The position numbers and the translations under genes were made by a program. The notes under the pieces are model-generated. The model had not been told where the DNA came from. It saw nothing but the letters and a program-made list of their open reading frames with translations, and made no database searches. Below are positions 7,685-15,507 of a stretch of 51,449 bases of DNA, piece by piece. Origin of the DNA: CAZMRW01 sp964568805 (lineage in GTDB: Bacteria > Pseudomonadota > Gammaproteobacteria > Methylococcales > Methylomonadaceae); NCBI GenBank assembly GCA_964568805.1, contig CAZMRW010000021.1, positions 1 to 51,449 on the forward strand, read 5' to 3'. Every line of letters begins with the position of its first letter. Position 1 is the first letter of the stretch.

Positions 7685-8789
7685 TTCAACAATTGAACTG
7701 GATTTTAAGAAATTTCTTCGCTGGTGGAGAAGAGAACTTGGTTTTCTGGTGCCTGAAAAAATCAAGCAGTTTATCAGCGACAAAAAGGGAATGATTATCG
7801 TTCGGAGTGTGGACAATCAGTTAGAGCTTGCCTACCGGATTAATAATCAGTCCGAACCATTGATAACCGTGGAGAGAAACGAAGCGGGCATCGCGCAATA
7901 TAAAGCCTTGTCGGAAACTGATGACCGTTTGGCCAAAGCCGATGTGATTTTGAGATTAAACCGGCAGGAAGGTCTCCAGAAGGTGCTGGTATTGCCCGCG
8001 GCAGTCAAGGAAAACCTGTATCAGGTTGTATCTTATGAGCTGTCAAGATTTACGCCGTTTAAACCGGAACAGGTTTATTTTGCCGCCAAGCCTCTGGATG
8101 TTGCCAATGAACCCGGGCAGATCAGGGTTTTGCTGGTATTAACGCCGAAAGAAATTCTGGATACTCTCTATGAAGATACGAAAGCCATGGGCTTATCGCC
8201 TCTTTTTGCAGATTATGATGGCGCCCCGAATGATTTGGAGCTAATTGAAGATTCTTACAATTTGTTACCCGAAGGGTTAAGGCAGAATACAGCCAATGCG
8301 TCACGTCTGGTTTACTCGGGTCTGGCCGTTGCCGCGTTGTTAATCCTTGGCGCAGTGATCGCCATGCCGATCTGGCTGGAGTATCAAACGGTCAACCTTT
8401 TGTCAGAAAAAATCAGTGATATCGAAAAGGATGCCAAGAAAATTAAACAATTACAATCTGAAATTGATAGAGTCATTGCGGAAACCAGCGAACTGATCGA
8501 GATGAAAAATTCTGCTCCGCCGGTTCTTGAAATGTTGAATTCATTAAGCATCTTGATTAAAGACGATACCTGGTTGTCATATGCGCAGTATTCGGGCGGT
8601 CATCTGCAAATACAGGGCGAGTCCCCGGCCGCTTCAGGTCTAATTGCCGTGCTGGAAGAATCCGAACTGTTCGCCAATGCCAAATTTGTTTCGCCGGTCA
8701 CACAAGACACGACGACCGGGCTTGAACGGTTTCAGATCACGGTTGATATAACCAAGGCAGGAGGCGCAGGTGATCAAAATAAAGAATAA
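7671..8789 (+). CDS. gspL: Type II secretion assembly protein GspL (PilN-like)
   Basis: GspL anchors the GspE ATPase to the inner membrane and pairs with GspM. The protein has a cytoplasmic region (about 1-218) with the actin-like PilM/GspL fold pattern (MIIVRSVDNQLELAY, VVSYELSRFTPFKPEQVYF), one membrane segment near residues 220-240 (SGLAVAALLILGAVIAM), a coiled-coil stretch around 245-285 and a periplasmic ferredoxin-like domain ending FQITVDITK. This layout is close to PilN fused to PilM, as in the shorter GspL variants. The start ATG lies within the gspK end. Assignment rests on the layout and the gene order. Confidence 0.85.
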   Translation: MLNLNSTIELDFKKFLRWWRRELGFLVPEKIKQFISDKKGMIIVRSVDNQLELAYRINNQSEPLITVERNEAGIAQYKALSETDDRLAKADVILRLNRQEGLQKVLVLPAAVKENLYQVVSYELSRFTPFKPEQVYFAAKPLDVANEPGQIRVLLVLTPKEILDTLYEDTKAMGLSPLFADYDGAPNDLELIEDSYNLLPEGLRQNTANASRLVYSGLAVAALLILGAVIAMPIWLEYQTVNLLSEKISDIEKDAKKIKQLQSEIDRVIAETSELIEMKNSAPPVLEMLNSLSILIKDDTWLSYAQYSGGHLQIQGESPAASGLIAVLEESELFANAKFVSPVTQDTTTGLERFQITVDITKAGGAGDQNKE

Positions 8790-9357
8790 GCAGATGGAAC
8801 GCTGGCTAGCTGTTGGCCTGTTGATTGCCGTTATGTTGATAGTGGGTACTGCGGTGCTGTTTCCCGCGGCCAGCAAGTGGATGGAGCTTCATGATGACAA
8901 GATAGCGCTGGCGCGTCAACTTAAGCAATATGAACGGATACTGGCGGGGAAAGACGCCGTGGCAAAAAATATGGAGAGCATTCAAGAGGAGATTCTGGAA
9001 CAAGGCTATTTCAACAGTCAGCAAACCGAGTCTTTGGCTTCCGCCGAATTGCAGGAGTTTATCAAAAAAGCGATCGTCGAGGCGGGTGGGAAATTAAGCA
9101 GCACACAAGCATTGCCCGTCATAGAAAAAGACAAGTTCAACCTGATTACGGTCAGTGTCAGAATGACGGGTAATATTGAAGTCCTGCGCGGGGTGCTATA
9201 CCGGCTGGAAACATCAACGCCGCTCATCATGATCAATCAAATGGACATCAGGCCTATGCGCAGCCTGAGGAACAGGCTTACCCGGCAGATCGAGCCCAGT
9301 AATGAGTTGAACGTAAATTTTCAGGCGGTCAGTTTTATGAGAAAGCAGCCGGAATGA
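8770..9357 (+). CDS. gspM: Type II secretion assembly protein GspM
   Basis: This is a bitopic inner-membrane protein of the assembly platform that partners GspL. A hydrophobic segment at about residues 13-31 (WLAVGLLIAVMLIVGTAVL) is followed by a coiled-coil region (KIALARQLKQYERIL) and a periplasmic domain with VSVRMTGNIEVLRGVLYRLE, characteristic of the GspMb/PilO-like subgroup. The start is a GTG with a strong GGAGG site at 8760-8764 inside gspL. Length (195) is in range. It overlaps gspL by 20 bases and the next gene by four bases. Confidence 0.85.
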   Translation: MIKIKNKQMERWLAVGLLIAVMLIVGTAVLFPAASKWMELHDDKIALARQLKQYERILAGKDAVAKNMESIQEEILEQGYFNSQQTESLASAELQEFIKKAIVEAGGKLSSTQALPVIEKDKFNLITVSVRMTGNIEVLRGVLYRLETSTPLIMINQMDIRPMRSLRNRLTRQIEPSNELNVNFQAVSFMRKQPE

Positions 9358-10010
9358 ATATAAAAATAGTTAAATTGTTAGCGGCAATTTGCGCTGCCCT
9401 GATTGTTGTTTTAATCGCAGAATGGGTAACTGCAAAAATTACCTTCGATCGTTTGCTGGATTCAATTAACCCATCTCCATCGCAACCTTATCAGATTGAC
9501 GAAGTGCCGACCGTGGAGCTGAAAGGGAAACCGGAAGAATTCTATAGTGATCTTGTGTCCCGGCCATTGTTTATTAAAGGCAGAAGGCCGGCCAGTGAAT
9601 CCAGGATAGATCAGGCTAATGCAGTATCCGGTCCGGATATGTTCGATTGGCAATTAATTGGCGTCTATACCGCTCATAACTCTCTGTCAGCTTTGTTCAG
9701 CCGGGCAAAAACACCCGTCCCCAAAGACAATTTTCGAAAATTAAAAATAGACGATGATCTTGACGGCTGGAAACTGACAGAAATTCATACGGGTAAAGTG
9801 ATTCTGATGCTGGGCGATGAATCGAAAGAACTATTGCTCAGAAAACCCAAACCGAAAGAATTACCGAAAACCAGTGATCAAGCCCAGACTAGAGCCCAAA
9901 ATCAAGCTCAAAGTCAGGCTCAATTACAGAGAAGAAATAGACCGATTCCGCCATCTGTTCCTCAACCCCAAACCGCAGTAGACGCTCCCGAGAATAGCGA
10001 TAATGAATAA
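9354..10010 (+). CDS. GspC/GspN-like periplasmic clamp protein of the secretion system
   Basis: This 218-residue protein has an N-terminal membrane anchor (about 8-26) and a periplasmic part. FYSDLVSRPLFIKGRRP followed by WQLIGVYTAHNSLSALF and WKLTEIHTGKVILML resembles the homology-region domain of GspC/PilP, which bridges the inner-membrane platform and the N0 domain of the secretin. The C-terminal 50 residues are rich in Gln and Pro and look unstructured; no PDZ domain is present, unlike classical GspC. In clusters with this gene order the product is often named GspN. The position directly before gspD and overlapping it supports a secretin-contacting role. Confidence 0.7.
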   Translation: MNIKIVKLLAAICAALIVVLIAEWVTAKITFDRLLDSINPSPSQPYQIDEVPTVELKGKPEEFYSDLVSRPLFIKGRRPASESRIDQANAVSGPDMFDWQLIGVYTAHNSLSALFSRAKTPVPKDNFRKLKIDDDLDGWKLTEIHTGKVILMLGDESKELLLRKPKPKELPKTSDQAQTRAQNQAQSQAQLQRRNRPIPPSVPQPQTAVDAPENSDNE

Positions 10011-12231
10011 TCTAAAAACCATGAAAACAGCATCCTGCCTAGTTGCCGCGGGTTTAATGCTTTCAAGTTGCGAGTTATTAGGTCCCAAGCAAGCCGCCAA
10101 ACTGCCATTGTTACCTGTGCCGAAGGAGCAGGATAATGGCCATTCGTCAGTTGTTTTTGAGGAATTGCAAAATCAACCCCCGGTTAGCGACTCCATGAAG
10201 TCACAGATTGAATTATATCCGGGGACTAATCGCCTGGTTAGCGAGCCTCAGCCAGAGATGGAACGAGGCGCTCGCACAAAATCGAGTGGTACAGGTTCCT
10301 ACAGTTTGAATTTTGATGAAGCTGACCTGGGCGAGGTCGCCAAGGTGATTTTGGGGGATATTCTCGGACAAAATTATGTATTAAGTCCGAAAGTTGCCGG
10401 TAAGGTGACTTTACAAACGACTGAGGCGCTGACCAAGGAGGAGTTGCTGCCTACCTTGGAAAAAGTGTTGCGGATGAATAATGCGGCTCTGGTTAAAGAG
10501 GGCAGGATTTACCATATAGAGCCGGCTGCGGACGCGGTTTATAGCTCTAACATCTCGTCAAGCAGAGATTATGGAAAATCAGGGTTCCAAACCCGGGTCA
10601 TTCCGGTCAGATATGTGTCGGTAACCGAACTGGTTGACGTTATCAAGCCGCTTGTGCAGGAAAAAACCATCGTTAACGTAGACGGAACGCACAACGCCGT
10701 CGTTGTGTCCGGCACCATTGAGGAAATCGATAGGGTTATGGATTTGGTCCGCACGTTTGATATCGATATTTTAAAAGGCCGGTCCTTTGGCCTGTTTCCA
10801 TTGGCTCATGTGGCCCCGGCAGATATCATTAAAGAGCTGGAATCAATTTTCAGTTCCAAGGGAAAGGAAGGCGACACCGGCTTTTTTCGTTTTATGCCGA
10901 TAGAACGGCTCAATGCCGTTCTCGCTATTACCCATCAGTCAAGATATTTGGCGGATATTGAAAATTGGGTGTTAAGGCTTGATCGCGCCAATACGGCAAA
11001 TGGCGGCGGCGTTAATGTCTATAAAGTCCAGCATGTGGATGCTCTCGAATTGGCTGATACGTTGAATGCCATTTTTAACGGCGCCCAGAAACAAAGCAAG
11101 TCAGCCAAGGTGGCTCCCGGAGAAACCGCGGCAACCATAACCAATAAACAAACTTCCGAAAAAAGTACATCGAAAAGATCTTCTGCCGGCGGAACTCAAC
11201 AAACCGGCGATGCCGATGTTGCCAATGTCGGCGAAGTCAGAATCATAGCGGATGAAGCCAATAACTCTGTGGTTACTGTGTCCACCCCTCAGGAATATGA
11301 CGTTATTCGCAATGTCATCGAGCAGCTCGATGTGATGCCGTTGCAGGTGCTGGTAGACGCGACCATCGTTGGAGTCACTTTGAAGGATGATTTAAAGTAT
11401 GGGATTCAGTGGTACTTTAGCCATAACAATGGGGGGACGAATATCATAACCAGTGGCAAAGGCACTTCGGCGAACAACGCTGATGGCGGCGTCAATTTAG
11501 CGGCTGTAGCAGCCGCTGCGGTCACAGGCGGATTTGGTTATGCGTTTATTAGTGACTCCGGCGATATTCGCGCATTGTTATCTGCTGAAGCGTCGAATGG
11601 TAATGTCAATGTGATTTCATCCCCGTCCATCATGGTATTGAACAATCAGGAAGCGTCCATCCAAGTTGGTGATGAGATACCGTTAAGGACCTCCCAGTCG
11701 ACCAATGTCACTAATGTTACTTCAACGACCCCTATTATTGGAGATAATACGACTCAATCTTCAGGGGGGCTGGTAACCAGCGGCATACAACAGCGCAAAA
11801 CCGGCGTTAAGTTAAAAGTGAAGCCCAGGGTCAATGCCAACGGTTTCGTGATTATGGATATTGAGCAGACTGTCGAAAGAGCCGTACCAACGGATACCAG
11901 TAACATAGATTCGCCGACCATCCAGAGCCGGGAGATCACCAGTAACGTTGCCGTGCAAAGCGGTGAAACCATTGTTTTAGGCGGCTTGATCGATGATGGC
12001 AATACCATTGACAAAACAGGAATTCCTTTCTTGCATAATCTTCCCTTGATAGGGCCTCTATTTGGCAGTACGACGAAAAATCTCGCCAGAACAGAACTGG
12101 TTGTTCTCATTACTCCGAGAGTTGTCAAAACAAAGCAGGACGCCAGGTTAATTGCAGATGAATTTAAACGTAAATTAACGGGAATTTATCGGGATCAACC
12201 GGGTGAAATGGATCAGATAACAGTCAATTAG
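10003..12231 (+). CDS. gspD: Type II secretion outer-membrane secretin GspD, predicted lipoprotein
   Basis: GspD forms the outer-membrane channel. The signal peptide ends in the lipobox LSSC with the lipidated cysteine at residue 23, so the subunit may reach the outer membrane as a lipoprotein without a separate pilotin. The N0 domain begins near residue 98 (YSLNFDEADLGEVAKVILGD), N1 to N3 follow (VIPVRYVSVTELVDVIKPLV, NAVLAITHQ, VYKVQHVDALELADTLNAIF), with a Ser/Thr/Lys-rich linker at about 370-405 within N3. The secretin domain carries VEQVGDEIPLRT-type (IQVGDEIPLRT), the VGVKLKVKPRV-type strand (TGVKLKVKPRVN) and ends at VVLITPRVVKT. The 742-residue length is normal for the family. It is last in the operon. 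Confidence 0.95.
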   Translation: MNNLKTMKTASCLVAAGLMLSSCELLGPKQAAKLPLLPVPKEQDNGHSSVVFEELQNQPPVSDSMKSQIELYPGTNRLVSEPQPEMERGARTKSSGTGSYSLNFDEADLGEVAKVILGDILGQNYVLSPKVAGKVTLQTTEALTKEELLPTLEKVLRMNNAALVKEGRIYHIEPAADAVYSSNISSSRDYGKSGFQTRVIPVRYVSVTELVDVIKPLVQEKTIVNVDGTHNAVVVSGTIEEIDRVMDLVRTFDIDILKGRSFGLFPLAHVAPADIIKELESIFSSKGKEGDTGFFRFMPIERLNAVLAITHQSRYLADIENWVLRLDRANTANGGGVNVYKVQHVDALELADTLNAIFNGAQKQSKSAKVAPGETAATITNKQTSEKSTSKRSSAGGTQQTGDADVANVGEVRIIADEANNSVVTVSTPQEYDVIRNVIEQLDVMPLQVLVDATIVGVTLKDDLKYGIQWYFSHNNGGTNIITSGKGTSANNADGGVNLAAVAAAAVTGGFGYAFISDSGDIRALLSAEASNGNVNVISSPSIMVLNNQEASIQVGDEIPLRTSQSTNVTNVTSTTPIIGDNTTQSSGGLVTSGIQQRKTGVKLKVKPRVNANGFVIMDIEQTVERAVPTDTSNIDSPTIQSREITSNVAVQSGETIVLGGLIDDGNTIDKTGIPFLHNLPLIGPLFGSTTKNLARTELVVLITPRVVKTKQDARLIADEFKRKLTGIYRDQPGEMDQITVN

Positions 12232-12446
12232 GCGGCTTAATAGTCTAAATTATGTGAACCTATTTTTACGATTAGGAGATGTTTGATTTCAGAACGAGCG
12301 AGAAACTCTATATTGAGTCGCCCCCACTGATCCAAAAGAAAGTTTCTGCAATTATCGTCTGAATGCAGACGGAATCAATTGACCGGTGAAGGCGTTTGTT
12401 GTTGTAAGGTGTTTTACGAAATCCCGGTTTTGGAAAAATCGGGGTT

Positions 12447-12470
12447 CCGGTTGATCATCAGGTCAACCGG
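12447..12470 (+). terminator. Hairpin between convergent gspD and mltD
   Basis: CCGGTTGA and TCAACCGG form a perfect 8-base stem with an 8-base loop, followed on the plus strand by ATTTTG. It lies 215 bases after gspD and 13 bases after the mltD stop on the other strand, so it may stop transcription from both sides. The rest of the 12232-12482 gap shows only a small stem at 12356-12371 (CGTCTG/CAGACG) and no gene. Confidence 0.5.
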
Positions 12471-12482
12471 ATTTTGTAGAGA

Positions 12483-14159
12483 TTAGGTTGTTGGCTGGCT
12501 GCCGTCAACCAGGACTTTGAGCTTTTGACCTGGACGCAGGCCTTTAATCAGTGCGTCCGAGTTTGATTTGCGCAAGTCCTGGATGGAGATGTTGAATTTA
12601 CGGGAAATTTGCGTCAGCGAGTCGCCGGGTTTGACGGTATAACGAATCAAACGCAGAGCCGATGATGAAGAAGCCAATTGAGGGTCCCAGCTTTTGATGG
12701 TGAGCTTTTTGCCGAGAATCAATGCCGAATTCAAGCTGATATTATTCCAACTGGCCAATTCCTTGGTGCTGACGCCATAACGTTGGGCGACATTCCAGAA
12801 GGTGTCGCCTTTTTTAACCACGTGGAATTTAGGGCTATTATGGATATTGCTTTTTGAAGATTTGGCGATAAGATTAATTTCAGATGACTTTCTTGATGAA
12901 GGCAACTTGATAAATTCGCCTGTATTAACCGTATTTCTTGACATATGGTTGGACTGACGAAGTGCGGCCACGGTGATCCTATTTTTTCTTGCAATAGACG
13001 TCAGTGTTTCTCCTCGTTTGACCTTATATCGGCTAACAGCCAGGCTATCTCCGACGATGTGATGTTGCCGTTTAGGCACTGAAGATTCATCAGATTGATT
13101 TTGGCGTTGCGCTACCTGCAGTTCTTCCTGCTTTGCCGGATAGGTTACCCATTCGTCATAAGGCAGTTGCGCTAGATTGCGTTTGAACATTTGCGCTTGC
13201 TTCACCGGAATCAACAGGCGATGCGGGCCATCAGGAGCGGTACACCAGCGGTTAAAGCCCGGATTCAACTTCCGGAATTCGTTAAGTGGTGTGTTGGCTA
13301 GGGTTGCTGCTTTGTTCAAATCAATCGGCGCCTTGATGTCGACGACTTCAAAATAAGGTTTATTGGGAATGTACTGCAGAGGAAGATGATAGGTGTCCGC
13401 GTTGGCAAATATCTTGGCAATTGCCAGTAATCGCGGCACATAATTAGTCGTTTCCTCAGGCAGGCTCAACGACCAGTAATCCGTCGGCAGGTCGAGATAT
13501 TGATTTTTTTCGATCGATTTTCTTACATTACCCTTGCCCCAGTTATAGGACGCGAGAGCAAGCAACCAATCGCCATCAAAGGTTTCGCACAGATGCTTTA
13601 GATAGGCGGCTGCAGCTTTGGTTGAGGCATAGACATCGCGGCGGCCGTCATACCAGGAGTTCTGCTCCAATCCGAACAGGCGTCCTGTGGATGGAATAAA
13701 CTGCCAAAGTCCTGAGGCGTCGCTTTTAGAATAAGCGTCGGGTACGAAGGAACTTTCTACAACGGGCAATAGCGCCAGTTCGCCAGGGATATCGTTAGCC
13801 TCTATTTCATCGAGAATATGGTGCATATAGGGCGCGGCCCGCTGCTGAAGGGCGACGAGAGAATCCGGGTGGCGTAAATACCAGTGAATCTCGCGGTCAA
13901 TACGCTCGTTGTTAATTTCCGGCAGGGAATATAAAGAAAATAATCGGTCCCATACTGTATTGATTTTTCCCGTCGTAAATTTTTTTTTGGTAAACGGACG
14001 GGGAGTAACATGGCCGATATAATCGTTTTTCTGTTTTAAAACGAGGGGCGGTCTGTAATCAATACTCAGGTTGCTTTTAGGGGTTTGAGAGCAACCCGCT
14101 GCGATCAATGAGATCGTCAGTGATAATAATTTGATTGACCTGTTAGAATTAATTGGCAT
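12483..14159 (-). CDS. mltD: Membrane-bound lytic murein transglycosylase D
   Basis: MltD cleaves the glycan strands of peptidoglycan, leaving 1,6-anhydro-muramic ends. The 558-residue lipoprotein has the lipobox IAAGC (Cys23). The SLT domain at roughly residues 105-235 shows the catalytic glutamate in LLPVVESSFVPDAYSKS, then ASGLWQFIPSTGRLFGL, YDGRRDVYASTKAAAAYL and LALASYNWGKGNV. Three LysM repeats follow in the last 190 residues (YKVKRGETLTSIARKNRI, FHVVKKGDTFWNVAQRYGV, YTVKPGDSLTQISRKFNI), which bind peptidoglycan. E. coli MltD has two such repeats. A strong GAGGGG site precedes the ATG. The neighbouring divergent yafS-rnhA pair matches the E. coli neighbourhood of mltD. Confidence 0.93.
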   Translation of the reverse strand: MPINSNRSIKLLSLTISLIAAGCSQTPKSNLSIDYRPPLVLKQKNDYIGHVTPRPFTKKKFTTGKINTVWDRLFSLYSLPEINNERIDREIHWYLRHPDSLVALQQRAAPYMHHILDEIEANDIPGELALLPVVESSFVPDAYSKSDASGLWQFIPSTGRLFGLEQNSWYDGRRDVYASTKAAAAYLKHLCETFDGDWLLALASYNWGKGNVRKSIEKNQYLDLPTDYWSLSLPEETTNYVPRLLAIAKIFANADTYHLPLQYIPNKPYFEVVDIKAPIDLNKAATLANTPLNEFRKLNPGFNRWCTAPDGPHRLLIPVKQAQMFKRNLAQLPYDEWVTYPAKQEELQVAQRQNQSDESSVPKRQHHIVGDSLAVSRYKVKRGETLTSIARKNRITVAALRQSNHMSRNTVNTGEFIKLPSSRKSSEINLIAKSSKSNIHNSPKFHVVKKGDTFWNVAQRYGVSTKELASWNNISLNSALILGKKLTIKSWDPQLASSSSALRLIRYTVKPGDSLTQISRKFNISIQDLRKSNSDALIKGLRPGQKLKVLVDGSQPTT

Positions 14160-14202
14160 TATCTAACCCCCCTCAGTTTGAGTTCATTTTTAGAATGGTT
14201 TT

Positions 14203-14208
14203 ATTATA
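14203..14208 (-). promoter_or_regulatory. Candidate -10 box for mltD
   Basis: On the minus strand a perfect TATAAT lies about 45 bases upstream of the mltD start in the 103-base divergent region. The -35 position 17 bases further away (ATGATT) is poor, so this is a weak call. The same AT-rich region must also serve the divergent yafS-like gene. Confidence 0.35.
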
Positions 14209-14262
14209 GTCTGTTTTTTATAGATAATCATTAAAGTTAATGTTTTCTTAAGTTGGTTCGAC

Positions 14263-14979
14263 ATGAAACGTGATTTTTTATTTGCTTGTTATCGTACAGC
14301 CAGGGGCGAGTTATTAAGACAACTTGAATCCGATTATATGCAGCGCTCCATTACGGTAAGTTGCAAGCAGACTATTTTGCAAATTGGCGGTCTGGGTTGG
14401 GAAAATGATTTTATCGATTTTTCATTATACAAAAATTACATCATTCTCGATAGCCAGTGTCTGGGAAGTCAGGATGCAAAAAAAATTCGTGCGGAATCAT
14501 GTCGATTGCCGTTGCAATGCGACAGCGTCGACATGATAATATTGCCGCATTTGCTGGAGTTTGATGCCGACAGGTTGCAGACAATGCGGGAAGTCGAGCG
14601 CATATTGAAGCCGGAAGGCGTCTTGGTGGTATTGAATTTTAATCCGTGGAACTACTGGGTAGCCTATCAGTATTTGTGGGAAAGCAAAATGAAGGATTCA
14701 TCTCGCGGGCGGTTTATCAGGCGTTCGCGGCTACTGGATTGGTTAAAATTATTAAATTTTGAGGTGACGCTCTCAACGGAGTTTAATTTTACTTCGTTAG
14801 TCTCAACGCACGGAAAATATGTCACTCATCAATTTTCGATTACCGCAGCCGCTTATGCCATCAAGGCGATCAAACGCCGCTACAATATTATCCCGTTAAC
14901 ACCGGTGATGGAAACCAAGCAGCGCCTGGTGCTTGTCAATTCAATTAATTCATCCACACGACTGAATCATCATGACTGA
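14263..14979 (+). CDS. YafS-type SAM-dependent methyltransferase
   Basis: This 238-residue protein resembles E. coli YafS, a predicted class I methyltransferase without a known substrate. A Rossmann-type core is visible: ILQIGGLGWEND replaces the usual glycine-rich motif I, SVDMIILPHLLEF (with preceding LPLQCD) is motif II/III, and REVERILKPEGVLVVLNFNPWNYW is the post-III strand and the FNP motif. RLLDWLKLLNFEV and RYNIIPLTPVM match the YafS C-terminal half. It overlaps rnhA by eight bases and is divergent from mltD, the same neighbours as in E. coli (mltD, gloB, yafS, rnhA), but gloB is absent here. The target of methylation cannot be told from sequence. Confidence 0.8.
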   Translation: MKRDFLFACYRTARGELLRQLESDYMQRSITVSCKQTILQIGGLGWENDFIDFSLYKNYIILDSQCLGSQDAKKIRAESCRLPLQCDSVDMIILPHLLEFDADRLQTMREVERILKPEGVLVVLNFNPWNYWVAYQYLWESKMKDSSRGRFIRRSRLLDWLKLLNFEVTLSTEFNFTSLVSTHGKYVTHQFSITAAAYAIKAIKRRYNIIPLTPVMETKQRLVLVNSINSSTRLNHHD

Positions 14980-15415
14980 GACAGTGATTATTTACACCGA
15001 TGGCGCATGCCGTGGTAATCCGGGACCGGGTGGTTGGGGCGTCATTCTCAGTTATAAGGGTCAAGTCAAGGAACTCTATGGCGGTGAGCGCGAGACGACC
15101 AACAATCGCATGGAACTGACAGCGGCAATACAAGGCCTGCAAGCATTAAAAAAACATTGTAAAGTGGAAATCAATACGGATTCAAAATACGTCATGCAGG
15201 GGATTACGGACTGGATGTCCAATTGGAAAAAACGGGGCTGGAAAACAGCCGCCAACAAGCCGGTGAAAAACGAGGATTTATGGCGGCGTTTGGATGACGC
15301 CATAAAGGGACACGACGTCAAATGGAAATGGGTCAAGGGTCATTCGGGAAACAACGGCAACGACAGGGCGGATGCGCTGGCTAATCTGGGTATTGATACT
15401 TTAAGCAGCAACTAA
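14972..15415 (+). CDS. rnhA: Ribonuclease HI
   Basis: RNase HI degrades the RNA strand of RNA:DNA hybrids in the cytoplasm, helping to remove primers and R-loops. The 147-residue protein has all four acidic catalytic residues at the same numbers as E. coli: Asp10 (IYTDGACRGNPGPGGWG), Glu48 (NNRMELTA), Asp70 (NTDSKYV) and Asp134 (NDRADALA), plus His124 in WVKGHSGN. The basic handle region (SNWKKRGWKT) is present. The start overlaps the yafS-like gene. In many relatives dnaQ follows divergent or nearby; here a convergent hpnR-like gene follows instead. Confidence 0.97.
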   Translation: MTETVIIYTDGACRGNPGPGGWGVILSYKGQVKELYGGERETTNNRMELTAAIQGLQALKKHCKVEINTDSKYVMQGITDWMSNWKKRGWKTAANKPVKNEDLWRRLDDAIKGHDVKWKWVKGHSGNNGNDRADALANLGIDTLSSN

Positions 15416-15507
15416 ACCATTGGCCTGCCAGTTCCGTCCCTGACAGGATCAGCATGATGGACCCGGCATTTTTGCTATAGCCCGTAATCTGGCCATGCCT
15501 TCAAGTA

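Noticed and set aside
15424..15447. Stem CCTGCCAG/CTGACAGG after rnhA as a terminator
   Set aside because: It has a mismatch in a short stem and no T tract.
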